DNA of 35,734 bases. Source: an uncultured Eubacteriales bacterium. GTDB lineage: Bacteria > Bacillota > Clostridia > Christensenellales > Aristaeellaceae. The notes under the pieces are model-generated. The model saw nothing but the letters and a program-made list of their open reading frames with translations. It was not told the origin of the DNA and made no database searches. Where the stretch lies: assembly GCA_944349855.1 (NCBI GenBank), contig CALVNS010000025.1, positions 1-35,734 on the forward strand. Reading direction: 5' to 3'. Positions 16,519 to 24,873 of the stretch are shown piece by piece (position 1 is the stretch's first letter; each line of letters starts with the position of its first letter). The position numbers were made by a program, and so were the translations under genes.

Positions 16519-18978
16519 ATGCCGTTGATGTCGGAATACAATACCGAAAACATCAAGACCTCAATCCTGAGCAAGTTGCAGCGCTACGACGGCTGCTCGC
16601 TCGAGGAGGCAACGAGCAAGCAGATCTACAAGGCCGTCGCCTCCACCGTGCGCGACCAGATCATGCAGAAGTGGCGCTTTGAGAAGGAAGAGCGCCGTAA
16701 GCAAAAGGCCAAGCGCCTGTACTATCTGTCCATCGAGTTTCTGACCGGCCGCTGGCTGCACAACAACATGCTCAACCTGTGCGCAACGGCCGACTATCAG
16801 GCCGCCTTCGACGATCTGGGCATCAAGATGCAGGACGTGCTGCACGAGGAGCCCGAGCCCGCCCTGGGCAACGGCGGCCTGGGCCGCCTGGCCGCCTGCT
16901 TCATGGATTCGCTCGCCACGCTGGATCTGCCCGCCATGGGCTGCTCCATCCGCTATGAGTACGGCCTGTTCCGCCAGCGCATCGTCGACGGCCAACAGGT
17001 CGAGCTGCCCGACAGCTGGCTTGAGTACGGAAACGCCTGGGAGATCCCCGCACTGGAGGATGCCGTCGAGATCCACTTCGGCGGCACGCTGCAGGAGGAG
17101 TGGGGCGAAGGCGGCATGCACGTGTCGCTCAAGGATTACAAGACCGTCATCGCCGTGCCCTATGACATCCCTGTCGTCGGCTACGACTCCGATATCGTCG
17201 ACTGCCTGCGCCTGTGGAGCGCCCGCTCGCCCCAGCGCATCGACCTGGCCTCCTTCAGCCGCGGCGACTTCGCGCGCGCGGCCGAGGAGCGCGAGCTGGC
17301 AGAGGTCATCTCCAAGGTGCTCTACCCCGAGGACAAGCACTACGAGGGCAAGATGCTGCGCCTCAAGCAGCACTACTTCTTCACCTCCGCCACGCTGCAA
17401 TACGCGATCAAGGACTACAAGCGCACCTATGGCGAGGACCTGTCCCACCTGCCCGAGTGTGTGGCGTTCCACATCAACGATACGCACCCCGGCCTGGTGA
17501 TCCCCGAGCTCATGCGCATCCTTGTGGACGAGGAGGGCCTTCCCTGGGAGCAGGCCGAGGACCTGACCACCCGCTCCGTCGCCTACACCAACCACACCAT
17601 CATGCCCGAGGCGCTGGAACGCTGGCCGGAGAACATGATGCGCGAGCTGCTGCCCCGCATCTACTCCATCCTGCAAGAGCTCAACCGCCGCCTGTGCGCC
17701 CGCCTGTTCGAGCGCTTCCCCGGCGAGTGGGAGCGCATCGGCGGCATGGCCATCCTCGCCTACGATCAGGTGCACATGGCCAATCTGTGCATCGCCTACA
17801 GCCACAGCGTCAACGGCGTGTCCCAGCTGCACGGCGAGATCCTCAAGCAGCAGACCTTCAAGGACTACTACACCGTCATGCCCGAGAAGTTCTCGGCCAT
17901 CACCAACGGCATCACGCAGCGCCGCTGGCTGATGCTGGCCAACCCCAGCCTGTCTGCGCTGCTGGATGAGAGCATCGGCACGGGCTGGCGCCACGACATC
18001 GAGCAGATCAAGGGCATCCTGCCCCTGCGCGACGACGCGGCCTTCCGCGAGAAGTTCGACCGCGTCAAGCGCGACAACAAGGTGCGCTTTGCCAACTGGC
18101 TGGAGCGCAAGCAGGGCGTGAAGATCGATCCGAACACGATGTTCGACGTGCAGGTGAAGCGCCTGCACGAGTACAAGCGCCAGCTGCTCAACGCGCTGCA
18201 CATCCTCGTGCTGTACAACCGCATCGACGCGGATCCCACCTACGAGATCGCGCCGCGCACGTTCATCTTCGGCGCCAAGGCCGCGCCGGGCTACGCGCGC
18301 GCCAAGCAGATCATCCGCTTCATCAACGTGATCGCCGGCCTGATCGATCGCCACCCGCGCGCCAGCCGGATGATCAAGGTCGTCTTCCTGGAAAACTACG
18401 ACGTCTCCACCGCCGAGATGCTCATGCCGGCCGCAGAGGTGTCCGAGCAGCTCTCCACCGCCAGCAAGGAGGCCTCCGGCACGGGCAACATGAAGTTCAT
18501 GATGAACGGCGCCGTCACCATCGGCACCATGGACGGCGCGAACGTCGAGATCCACGACGAGGTCGGCATCGACAACATCTACATCTTCGGCATGCGCGCC
18601 CACGAGGTCGAGGCGCTCTACGCCGCGGGCACTTACAACTCCGCGCTGATCTTCGAGACCAACCAGGAGATCCGCAAGGCGCTCACGATGATGATCGATG
18701 GCTCCCTGACGCCCGAGAATCCCGTGGTCTTCCAGGATCTGTACCATGCGCTGCTCTTTGGCGAGTATGGCAACATGGCCGACCCCTACCTGGTGCTCAA
18801 GGACTTCGGCTCCTACTCCATGGCTCAGCGCCGGCTGAACGCCGACTACCTCAACCGCGACAAGTGGCTGCGCATGGCCATCACCAACACTGCGTGCTCC
18901 GGCGTCTTCTCCTCCGACCGCACCATTGCCGAGTACAACGACAAGATCTGGCATCTGCGTCCGCTCCACAAGAGCTGA
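16519..18978 (+). CDS. glgP: Glycogen/alpha-glucan phosphorylase
   Basis: This cytoplasmic PLP enzyme (GT35) splits alpha-1,4 glucan with phosphate to give glucose 1-phosphate. At 819 aa it is full length. The N-terminal part has YYLSIEFLTGRWLHNNMLNL and the glycine-rich EPALGNGGLGRLAACFMDSLAT typical of the family. The central part has FHINDTHPGLVIPELMRIL (an Ala in most relatives is Gly here) and VKRLHEYKRQLLN. The PLP lysine is in ASGTGNMKFMMNGAVTIGT, followed by DGANVEI. ATG at 16519 follows AAGGAGGAAG. It is monocistronic; no other glg genes are near. It could also act on maltodextrins taken up from outside. Confidence 0.97.
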   Translation: MPLMSEYNTENIKTSILSKLQRYDGCSLEEATSKQIYKAVASTVRDQIMQKWRFEKEERRKQKAKRLYYLSIEFLTGRWLHNNMLNLCATADYQAAFDDLGIKMQDVLHEEPEPALGNGGLGRLAACFMDSLATLDLPAMGCSIRYEYGLFRQRIVDGQQVELPDSWLEYGNAWEIPALEDAVEIHFGGTLQEEWGEGGMHVSLKDYKTVIAVPYDIPVVGYDSDIVDCLRLWSARSPQRIDLASFSRGDFARAAEERELAEVISKVLYPEDKHYEGKMLRLKQHYFFTSATLQYAIKDYKRTYGEDLSHLPECVAFHINDTHPGLVIPELMRILVDEEGLPWEQAEDLTTRSVAYTNHTIMPEALERWPENMMRELLPRIYSILQELNRRLCARLFERFPGEWERIGGMAILAYDQVHMANLCIAYSHSVNGVSQLHGEILKQQTFKDYYTVMPEKFSAITNGITQRRWLMLANPSLSALLDESIGTGWRHDIEQIKGILPLRDDAAFREKFDRVKRDNKVRFANWLERKQGVKIDPNTMFDVQVKRLHEYKRQLLNALHILVLYNRIDADPTYEIAPRTFIFGAKAAPGYARAKQIIRFINVIAGLIDRHPRASRMIKVVFLENYDVSTAEMLMPAAEVSEQLSTASKEASGTGNMKFMMNGAVTIGTMDGANVEIHDEVGIDNIYIFGMRAHEVEALYAAGTYNSALIFETNQEIRKALTMMIDGSLTPENPVVFQDLYHALLFGEYGNMADPYLVLKDFGSYSMAQRRLNADYLNRDKWLRMAITNTACSGVFSSDRTIAEYNDKIWHLRPLHKS

Positions 18979-19006
18979 TGCGGCGGGGAGAACCGGCCAT
19001 AGGGGC

Positions 19007-19031
19007 ATAAAAGGAATATATTTCCTTTTAT
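19007..19031 (+). terminator. AT-rich hairpin after glgP, possible terminator
   Basis: ATAAAAGGAA and TTCCTTTTAT form a perfect 10-bp stem about 28 bp after the glgP stop and just before the trpX promoter. There is no clear T run after it, only the T-rich right arm, so termination is uncertain. Confidence 0.45.
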
Positions 19032-19040
19032 AAAATCCGC

Positions 19041-19069
19041 TTGACATTGGCTCACGCATGCGATATAAT
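19041..19069 (+). promoter_or_regulatory. Consensus promoter for the T-box leader and trpXYZ
   Basis: Perfect TTGACA (19041-19046), 17-bp spacer, perfect TATAAT (19064-19069). A strong, constitutive-looking promoter is what is expected when control is exerted downstream in the leader. Confidence 0.93.
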
Positions 19070-19076
19070 GTGCCCA

Positions 19077-19356
19077 ACTTCAAATCAAACCGTTAAGAAA
19101 AGAGGAGTACACGCCTCCGATTCGGCAAAGCGAGCTGCGGACAGTGCGAGCGCGGCGCGATAGGGACGTGGAATGGGCTTTTCGAGGGCCTTCCCCAGAG
19201 CGGCATCCGTGCGTAGGGAGGGACGGGGGTGCGAGCCCGTGATCAGGTCGCGGCGCATGCTGGTGCGCGCAGAGTGGGCCGAAAGGCCAAGATGAGTGGT
19301 ACCACGGATACAAAATCCGCCTCATGCTTCCCCAAAGGGAGCATGGGGCGTTTTTT
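19077..19356 (+). promoter_or_regulatory. T-box leader, tryptophan specifier
   Basis: T-box RNAs sense the charging state of one tRNA and prevent termination when it is uncharged. Stem I features are AGTA (19106-19109), GCGAGC (19128-19133) and a distal arm with GTGCGAGC near 19144. The specifier region reads GACG-TGG-AATGG, with TGG at 19169-19171 (a second TGG is at 19174-19176), giving tryptophan. The T-box core GAGTGGTACCACGG is at 19294-19307, next to the terminator stem it would compete with. Downstream are genes for a TrpXYZ-type transporter, which agrees with the specifier. Exact helix borders were not computed. Confidence 0.92.
19318..19356 (+). terminator. Regulated terminator of the Trp T-box
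   Basis: CGCCTCATGCT pairs with AGCATGGGGCG, continued by CCC/GGG around a CAAA loop, and is followed by T6 (19351-19356). Its left arm overlaps the sequence next to the T-box core, as needed for the terminator/antiterminator switch. Confidence 0.92.
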
Positions 19357-19358
19357 GA

Positions 19359-19397
19359 TAGAAAAGACGAGACGAGACCAGAAGAGAACAGAAGGAG
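19359..19397 (+). promoter_or_regulatory. Candidate TRAP binding site over the trpX ribosome binding site
   Basis: Eight NAG triplets occur in a row: TAG 19359, AAG 19364, GAG 19369, GAG 19374, CAG 19379, GAG 19384, CAG 19389 and GAG 19395. The first seven are at an exact 5-nt period (2-nt spacers) and the last after a 3-nt spacer. TRAP binds (G/U)AG-rich triplets with 2-3 nt spacing; the B. subtilis trpP and trpG translation-control sites have a comparable number. The last triplet is within the AGGAGG of trpX (ATG at 19408), so bound TRAP would block ribosomes. mtrB is in the same window. Four triplets are GAG and one TAG; the AAG and two CAGs are weaker. Confidence 0.72.
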
Positions 19398-19407
19398 GAA
19401 CCCCCAC

Positions 19408-20382
19408 ATGAAAAAGCTGCTTTGCATCCTCACCGCCCTGACGATGGTCCTGACCGCCGGCCTGGCGCTCGCGGAGGGCGAGACGTACAGGATCGGCATC
19501 GCCCAGTTCGCCGAGCATGGCTCGCTGGACAACTGCCGCGAGGGCTTCCTGGCGGGCCTGGCCGAGAATGGCTTCGTCGAGGGTGAAAATCTGGAGGTTG
19601 ACTATCAGAATGCGCAGGCCGACATGGGCATCGCCAATCAGATTGCCCAGGGCATGGCAAGCGGCGATTTGGACCTGATCTGCGCAATCGCCACGCCCAT
19701 CGCGCAGGCGTGCTTCAACGCGGCGGATGGCACGGACATCCCCACGATCTACACCGCCGTCACCGATCCCGTGGCCGCGATGCTGGCCACCGAGGATGGC
19801 ACGGCCACCGGCAACGTGACCGGCACGAGCGACAAGCTGCCCATCGAGGCGCAGCTGAAGATGATTCGCTCGCTGATGCCGGAGGCGACGAAGATCGGCA
19901 TCCTGTACTCGACCAGCGAGGTCAACAGCGAGAGCGCGATTGCGGAATACCAGGCGCTGGCGCCGGACTACGGCTTTGAGATCGTCGTCTCTGGCATCAG
20001 CGCCACGGCGGACATCCCCCTGGCGCTGGACGCGCTGCTGCCGCAGGTCGACTGCCTGTCCAACCTGACGGACAACACCGTCGTCTCCTCGCTGCCGCTG
20101 CTGCTGGACAAGGCCGGCGAGGCGGGCAAGCCGGTGTTCGGCAGCGAGGTGGAGCAGGTGAAGCTCGGCTGCGCGGCCAGCGAGGGATTGGACTACTTCG
20201 CCCTGGGCAAGCAGACGGGCGCGATGGCCGCGCGGGTGCTCAGCGGCGAGGCCGCGGCGGACATCCCGTATGAGGTGATCTCCGAGAGCAGCCTGTACGT
20301 CAACTACGACGCGCTGGCGGCCGTGGGCATCGAGTTGCCCGAGGACCAGGCGGCGCGGGCGATCGACGTGTCGACGCTGTAA
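19408..20382 (+). CDS. trpX: Tryptophan ABC transporter substrate-binding protein
   Basis: The 324-aa secreted receptor belongs to the ABC_sub_bind family (PF04392 type). The signal peptide is MKKLLCILTALTMVLTAG, with likely cleavage near LALAEG. The mature protein has the family plan: YRIGIAQFAEHGSLDNCREGF, an ANQIAQGMASGDLDLICAIATPIAQA lobe, TAVTDPVAA, then IGILYSTSEVNSESA and the C-terminal GKQTGAMAARVLSGEAAADIPYE. Tryptophan as ligand is inferred from the TGG T-box and the TRAP-like site in front of it; members of this family behind Trp T-boxes are named TrpX. AAGGAGG lies 9 nt before ATG 19408. A strong hairpin separates it from the permease gene. Confidence 0.9.
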   Translation: MKKLLCILTALTMVLTAGLALAEGETYRIGIAQFAEHGSLDNCREGFLAGLAENGFVEGENLEVDYQNAQADMGIANQIAQGMASGDLDLICAIATPIAQACFNAADGTDIPTIYTAVTDPVAAMLATEDGTATGNVTGTSDKLPIEAQLKMIRSLMPEATKIGILYSTSEVNSESAIAEYQALAPDYGFEIVVSGISATADIPLALDALLPQVDCLSNLTDNTVVSSLPLLLDKAGEAGKPVFGSEVEQVKLGCAASEGLDYFALGKQTGAMAARVLSGEAAADIPYEVISESSLYVNYDALAAVGIELPEDQAARAIDVSTL

Positions 20383-20399
20383 GAAGACCGGCCCCTTCT

Positions 20400-20436
20400 G
20401 CGGATCCCTTTCCCGCCTGGCGGGGAGGGGATCCGC
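20400..20436 (+). repeat. Long intergenic hairpin between trpX and trpY
   Basis: GCGGATCCC and GGGATCCGC ends close a stem of about 16 bp (20400-20417 with 20420-20436). No T run follows, so it is probably not a full terminator. Such stems often protect the upstream binding-protein mRNA or lower permease output. Confidence 0.8.
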
Positions 20437-20486
20437 CTGCGAGGGCGCGGCATTTCAAAAGACCTTCCCGTGAGGAGGAAGACAAG

Positions 20487-21377
20487 ATGGGCATCGTTTT
20501 GAGCACGGTCGAGCAGGGGCTGATCTACGCGATCCTCGCGCTGGGCGTGTACATCACCTACAAGATTCTGGACTTCCCCGATCTGTCGGTGGATTCCACG
20601 TTCCCGCTGGGCGCGGCGGTGACGGCCACGATGATCACCAACGGCATGCACCCGCTGCTCACGCTGCCCGCCTCCATGCTGGCCGGCGCGCTGGCGGGCG
20701 CGGTGACGGGCATCATCCACGTCAAGTGCCGCGTGCGCGATCTGCTCTCGGGCATCATCGTGATGACGGGCCTGTATTCGCTCAACCTGCGCGTGGCGCA
20801 GGACAAGGCCAACCTGCCCATCTTCGGCACGGATACGCTGTTCAAGAACGGCCTGACCGCCGCGCTGCCGGATGCCGTGGCCGACTACGCGCCGGTCCTC
20901 ATCCTGCTGGCGCTCGTCGTCCTGTGCAAGCTGTGCATGGACTGGTTCCTGCGCACGCGCGCGGGCTACCTGCTGCGCGCCGTCGGCGACAACCCGACCG
21001 TCGTCACCGCGCTGGCCAAGGACGGCGGCATGGTCAAGATCCAGGGCCTGGCGATCGCCAACGCGCTGGTGGCGCTCTCGGGCTGCGTGATGTGCCAATA
21101 CCAGCGCTTCTTTGAGATCTCCATGGGCACGGGCGCGATCGTCATCGGCCTGGCAAGCGTGATCATCGGCACGAACCTGTTCAAGAACCTCTCCTTCCTG
21201 CGCGCGACGAGCGCAGTCGTCATCGGCTCCATCCTGTACAAGGCGTGCGTGGCGATCGCCCTCTCCTCGGGCCTGCTGCCCAAGCCGCAGGACATGAAGT
21301 TCGTCACGGCGGTGCTGTTCCTGCTCATCCTCGCGCTGGGCGAGGTCCGCAGAAAGAAGGTGAAGGCGCATGCTTGA
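20487..21377 (+). CDS. trpY: Tryptophan ABC transporter permease
   Basis: A 296-aa membrane protein of the BPD_transp_2 (branched-chain amino acid/sugar-type) permease family. About eight hydrophobic segments can be seen, beginning at STVEQGLIYAILALGVYITYKIL. The family motif region is FLRTRAGYLLRAVGDNPTVVTALAKDGGMVKIQGLAIANALVALSG, which contacts the ATPase. ATG at 20487 follows GAGGAGG. The stop overlaps the ATPase start by 8 bp. Substrate by operon context only. Confidence 0.9.
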   Translation: MGIVLSTVEQGLIYAILALGVYITYKILDFPDLSVDSTFPLGAAVTATMITNGMHPLLTLPASMLAGALAGAVTGIIHVKCRVRDLLSGIIVMTGLYSLNLRVAQDKANLPIFGTDTLFKNGLTAALPDAVADYAPVLILLALVVLCKLCMDWFLRTRAGYLLRAVGDNPTVVTALAKDGGMVKIQGLAIANALVALSGCVMCQYQRFFEISMGTGAIVIGLASVIIGTNLFKNLSFLRATSAVVIGSILYKACVAIALSSGLLPKPQDMKFVTAVLFLLILALGEVRRKKVKAHA

Positions 21378-22143
21378 GCTGCGCAACGTCACGAAGATCT
21401 ACCAGGCGGGCACGATCAACGAGACCTGCCTGTTCCAGGACTTCAACCTCGCCGTGCCCGACGGCCAGTTCGTCAGCGTCGTGGGCTCCAACGGCTCGGG
21501 CAAGACGTCCATGCTCAACATCATCTGCGGCTCCATCGAGATCGAGCGCGGCCAGGTGCTTGTGGGCGGCAAGGACATCACCCGCATGAGCGAGTTCCGC
21601 CGCCACCGCACCGTCGGGCGCGTATATCAGAACCCGGCGCTGGGCACCTGCCCGTCGATGACGCTGCTGGAGAACATGTCCCTGGCCGACACCAAGGGCC
21701 GGCCGTTCAACCTGCGCCGCGGCACGGATAGACGCCGCATCGCGTTCTACCGCGAGCAGCTCTCGCGGCTCAACCTGGGCCTGGAGGACAAGCTGCATGT
21801 GAAGGTGGGCAGCCTCTCGGGCGGGCAGCGGCAGGCCGCCGCGCTGCTCATGAGCACGATGACGCCCATCGACTTCCTGATCTTGGACGAGCACACCGCG
21901 GCGCTCGATCCCAAGACGGCCGAGCGCATCATGGAGCTGACGGATCAGATCGTGCGCGAGAAGAAGCTGACGACCATCATGGTCACGCACAACCTGCGCT
22001 ATGCCGTCGAGTATGGCGACCGCGTGTTGATGATGCACCAGGGCAAGACGGTGTTTGACAGAGCGGGCGAGGAGAAGCGCGGCGTGACGACCGAGACGCT
22101 GCTGGGCCTGTTCAACGAGATCAGCATCGAGTGCGGCAACTGA
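21370..22143 (+). CDS. trpZ: Tryptophan ABC transporter ATPase
   Basis: The 257-aa energising subunit. Walker A is GSNGSGKTS at 39-47, the signature is SLSGGQRQAAALL, Walker B is FLILDEHTAALDP, with the switch histidine in MVTHNLRYAVEYGD. DEHTAALDP in place of DEPTAALDP (His for Pro) is typical of this subgroup. It starts inside the end of trpY, so the two are translationally coupled. No clear terminator follows; the next promoter begins 8 bp after its stop. Confidence 0.93.
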   Translation: MLELRNVTKIYQAGTINETCLFQDFNLAVPDGQFVSVVGSNGSGKTSMLNIICGSIEIERGQVLVGGKDITRMSEFRRHRTVGRVYQNPALGTCPSMTLLENMSLADTKGRPFNLRRGTDRRRIAFYREQLSRLNLGLEDKLHVKVGSLSGGQRQAAALLMSTMTPIDFLILDEHTAALDPKTAERIMELTDQIVREKKLTTIMVTHNLRYAVEYGDRVLMMHQGKTVFDRAGEEKRGVTTETLLGLFNEISIECGN

Positions 22144-22150
22144 ACCGGGC

Positions 22151-22179
22151 TTGATTTTTGCGCCGCGGCCCCGTATAAT
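22151..22179 (+). promoter_or_regulatory. Promoter for the small secreted protein gene
   Basis: TTGATT (22151-22156), 17-bp spacer, perfect TATAAT (22174-22179), 33 bp before the start codon. Confidence 0.75.
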
Positions 22180-22211
22180 GGACGTATGTTGCATGTATGG
22201 GAGGTCGTGAC

Positions 22212-22808
22212 ATGAAGAAGAAGCGCCTTTGGATTGCGCTGGCGGGCGCGGTGGTGCTCGTGGCGGCGGCAATTGGCGTCGCGGTGGCGCTCAACGGCGG
22301 TTCGGGCGACGGATACAAGCTGGTCGCCTCGCCGGATGGCGGCCGCGCGCGGGTGGTCGCGCGGGTGGTTCAGCCGGAGGGCTACACGCTGTCGGAGGAT
22401 TCGGACGTGGACGGCGAGGAGCCGGAGTACTACTTCGAACCCGAATCGGACGAGAGCTCCGTGCGGTTCCTCTACTACACCACGGGCTATGGCGACAGCA
22501 AATCGGTCGCAGAGGCGGCCATTGCCGCCTATACGACGTTCTATGACGAGTTCGCCTCCTCCGAAGTCGCGGAGCGCACGCTCGCGGACAGGACGTTCCT
22601 GTGCTTTGACTACACCGCAGCTTACCTGAACGCAGAGGGGACTGCCATGGTCTACGAGCAGTCCGCCGTCTGCTACTTCCCGGTGGGGGAGGATGCCTTT
22701 GCCGTGTGCATCGTGAGCCTTGCGTTTGACGATGCCGACGCGTATCTGGACAAAGACGCGCTGGATGCCTACATCGCGCAGGCCTGCGCGGCGATGAACC
22801 TGGTATAA
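22212..22808 (+). CDS. Membrane-anchored or secreted protein of unknown function, 198 aa
   Basis: KKKR followed by one hydrophobic segment (about 6-27) without a clear cleavage site suggests an N-terminal anchor with the rest outside the cell. The external part is acidic (EDSDVDGEEPEYYFEPESDESS) and then has a compact alpha/beta look ending in FAVCIVSLAFDDADAYLDKDALDAYIAQACAAMNL. I recognise no family. ATG at 22212 follows GGGAGG; an ATG at 22197 lies upstream of that site. It is monocistronic between its own promoter and terminator. Confidence 0.8.
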   Translation: MKKKRLWIALAGAVVLVAAAIGVAVALNGGSGDGYKLVASPDGGRARVVARVVQPEGYTLSEDSDVDGEEPEYYFEPESDESSVRFLYYTTGYGDSKSVAEAAIAAYTTFYDEFASSEVAERTLADRTFLCFDYTAAYLNAEGTAMVYEQSAVCYFPVGEDAFAVCIVSLAFDDADAYLDKDALDAYIAQACAAMNLV

Positions 22809-22817
22809 TGCCGAAAA

Positions 22818-22846
22818 AAAGAGCGCTCCACCTCGGGGCGCTCTTT
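22818..22846. terminator. Bidirectional terminator between convergent genes
   Basis: AAAGAGCGCTCC pairs with GGGGCGCTCTTT (one wobble) around a 5-nt loop, with A7 before the stem on the left. It serves the secreted-protein gene and the acyltransferase gene. Confidence 0.88.
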
Positions 22847-22852
22847 GCTTTG

Positions 22853-23917
22853 TCACTTTTCGACCTTCAGCCGTGGTTCGCGCGGCGGCTTGCGCGTCAG
22901 GCTCGCCATGAACCCGATCGCCAGCAGCAGCACCAGCGTCCAAATGATCGCCCAGCCGAATGTGCCCTGCGCCACCGTGAAGGGGAAGCGCTCGCTCTTG
23001 CGGATGATGGGCAGCGTCTTCGTGCGCGAGAGGGCGAAGATCACCAGGTTGCTGCTGAGCAGGTAGTAGAGGGAATTGCGGCCCAGAGATTCCAGCGGCG
23101 AGAGAATGCGGCGAAGCGGCCGGCATCCCTCGGCCCGGCCATCCACCCAGGCGGCCAGGAGCGAGAGCAGCACGATCAGCGCGCAGGGCAGCAGCAGCCA
23201 CATCAGCGACGGCGGGAAGCGGCTGGGCAGGCCGTTGCGCACGGTGTAGACGGCCGCTGCGCCGGACATCGCCACCGAGAGGACGACCCACACCGCCTTG
23301 CGCTCAAATCCGTACCGCCCGGCATACAGGCCCAGCAGGAAGAAGGGCATGTATTGGAGGATGGGGAAGGCGCTGTAGCGTGTGGTGCCGATCAGCAGGC
23401 CCGCAATGGAGCTGTCCACCGCCGCATAGGGCACCAGCACGCCCAGCAGGCATGCGGCGGCCACGGCCAGTACCGCCGCCCTGCGCTCGAGCAGGCGCGG
23501 CAGCAGCGGCAACAGCAGCAGCGCCGCCAGGCCGAACAGCGCGAAGGCGATGAGGAACTCCGACCAGCCGGGGATGGACTGCAGCGTCGCCACGCGCAGA
23601 ACCGTGCGGCTGCTCAGGTCGTCCGCCTGGCACAGCACCAGATAGGCGATGCCCGACAGGCAGAACGCGGCGTACGCGCGCAGCGAGGACATCAGCAGGC
23701 GCGGGGCGGCGGCCCGAAAGGGCCTGCGGCAGTAGGCGAGGTAGACGCTCTGTCCATAGGTGAAGACAAATAGCGGGAAGGCCAGGATGTTGGCCAGGGA
23801 CATGGTAAAGTCGACGGACGGGATCTCGGCCTTGCCGAAGAACTGCATCACGTGGCAGAGCACCATCAGCGCGACAGTCAGGCCCTTGGCGTAGTCGATC
23901 GCTCGGTTACGGTTCAT
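22853..23917 (-). CDS. Acyltransferase family 3 membrane protein
   Basis: A 354-aa polytopic membrane protein of the acyltransferase 3 (OafA/NodX-like) family, which moves acyl groups onto sugars or surface polymers. The N-terminal signature is NRAIDYAKGLTVALMVLCHVMQFF, with the expected histidine in the first membrane helix; about ten hydrophobic segments follow. A further motif is SLGRNSLYYLLSSNLVIF near 290. ATG at 23917 follows GGAGG. It is last in the sugar transporter operon, 80 bp after the MalG-like gene, with a GC stem in the gap. The acceptor is unknown. Confidence 0.85.
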   Translation of the reverse strand: MNRNRAIDYAKGLTVALMVLCHVMQFFGKAEIPSVDFTMSLANILAFPLFVFTYGQSVYLAYCRRPFRAAAPRLLMSSLRAYAAFCLSGIAYLVLCQADDLSSRTVLRVATLQSIPGWSEFLIAFALFGLAALLLLPLLPRLLERRAAVLAVAAACLLGVLVPYAAVDSSIAGLLIGTTRYSAFPILQYMPFFLLGLYAGRYGFERKAVWVVLSVAMSGAAAVYTVRNGLPSRFPPSLMWLLLPCALIVLLSLLAAWVDGRAEGCRPLRRILSPLESLGRNSLYYLLSSNLVIFALSRTKTLPIIRKSERFPFTVAQGTFGWAIIWTLVLLLAIGFMASLTRKPPREPRLKVEK

Positions 23918-23997
23918 GGGAAGCCTCCATTTGCATGAGATGACCCCGCCGGCGGCCGTGAGGCGCGCGCGGCGGGGCGCTGAATTGTGCGGACAGA

Positions 23998-24873
23998 TCA
24001 GCCCTTGATGCCGGACAGGGAGATGCCCTTGACGATTTGCTTTTCGAAGATGATGAAGAAGAGCAGGATCGGCAGCGAGGCGATCATGTTGACGGTCATG
24101 GGGATCGTCTTGTCCACGCTGAACTGGCTGACGAACGTCGGGATGCCGATGGGCAGCGTGAACAGGTCCTCGCTCATGGCGCACAGGTACGGCCACAGGT
24201 AGCTGTTCCAGTTGCCGATGAACGTGAAGATGGACACCGTCACGATGACCGTGCGCGAGAGGGGCAGGATGACGTCCTTGTACGTCCGGAACTCGCCCGC
24301 GCCGTCGATGCGCGCGGCCTCGATCAGGTCGTTGGGGATGCCCGTCAGGAAGCTGGTCATGATGATGATGTTCATCGAGCCGGCCAGCGCGGGCAGGATC
24401 AGGCCCAGATAGGTGTCGATCAGCTTGAGCTCGTTGGCCAGCACGAACAGCGCGACGATCGTCGCCTCGCCCGGCACCATCAGGCCCGCCAGGAAGTACA
24501 TGTAGATGCCCTTGCGGTAGCGGAACTGCAGCTTGGCGATCGCATAGGAGGCCATGGAGCACAGCAGCGTCATGCCGATGGTGACGACCACGGCGACGAA
24601 CACGCTGTTGAACAGCCAGAGCACGACCTTCGTGCCGCCGCTGAGCACCTCGATGTAGTTGGCAATGGTGAAAGGCGGCAGGAAGTAGTGGAACGCGCTG
24701 GGCAGGCTGGCCTCGTCGGTCTTGAGCGAGACGACGAAGCTCCACAGGATCGGCACGAACACGATGAAGGCCAGCAGGAATGTGATGACCTCCAGCGTCA
24801 CGGTGCCGGGGGTGATCTGACGCCGCATGCCGGTGTGCGCCTTGAGATGGCGCTTGGAAGAAACCGCCGTCAT
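23998..24873 (-). CDS. Sugar ABC transporter permease, MalG type (CUT1)
   Basis: A 291-aa inner-membrane permease. Six hydrophobic segments and the ATPase-contact EAA loop (LIEAARIDGAGEFRTYKDVILPLSR) identify the MalG branch. The C-terminus KQIVKGISLSGIKG is typical. It carries a ~15-residue hydrophilic N-terminal extension. ATG at 24873 overlaps the stop of the MalF-like gene by 4 bp. No ATPase gene is in the operon; CUT1 systems of this kind usually share an MsmX-type ATPase encoded elsewhere. Confidence 0.94.
   Translation of the reverse strand: MTAVSSKRHLKAHTGMRRQITPGTVTLEVITFLLAFIVFVPILWSFVVSLKTDEASLPSAFHYFLPPFTIANYIEVLSGGTKVVLWLFNSVFVAVVVTIGMTLLCSMASYAIAKLQFRYRKGIYMYFLAGLMVPGEATIVALFVLANELKLIDTYLGLILPALAGSMNIIIMTSFLTGIPNDLIEAARIDGAGEFRTYKDVILPLSRTVIVTVSIFTFIGNWNSYLWPYLCAMSEDLFTLPIGIPTFVSQFSVDKTIPMTVNMIASLPILLFFIIFEKQIVKGISLSGIKG

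Noticed and set aside
16561-19083. A long minus-strand open frame opposite glgP
   Set aside because: Antisense shadow of GlgP with biased composition and no motifs.
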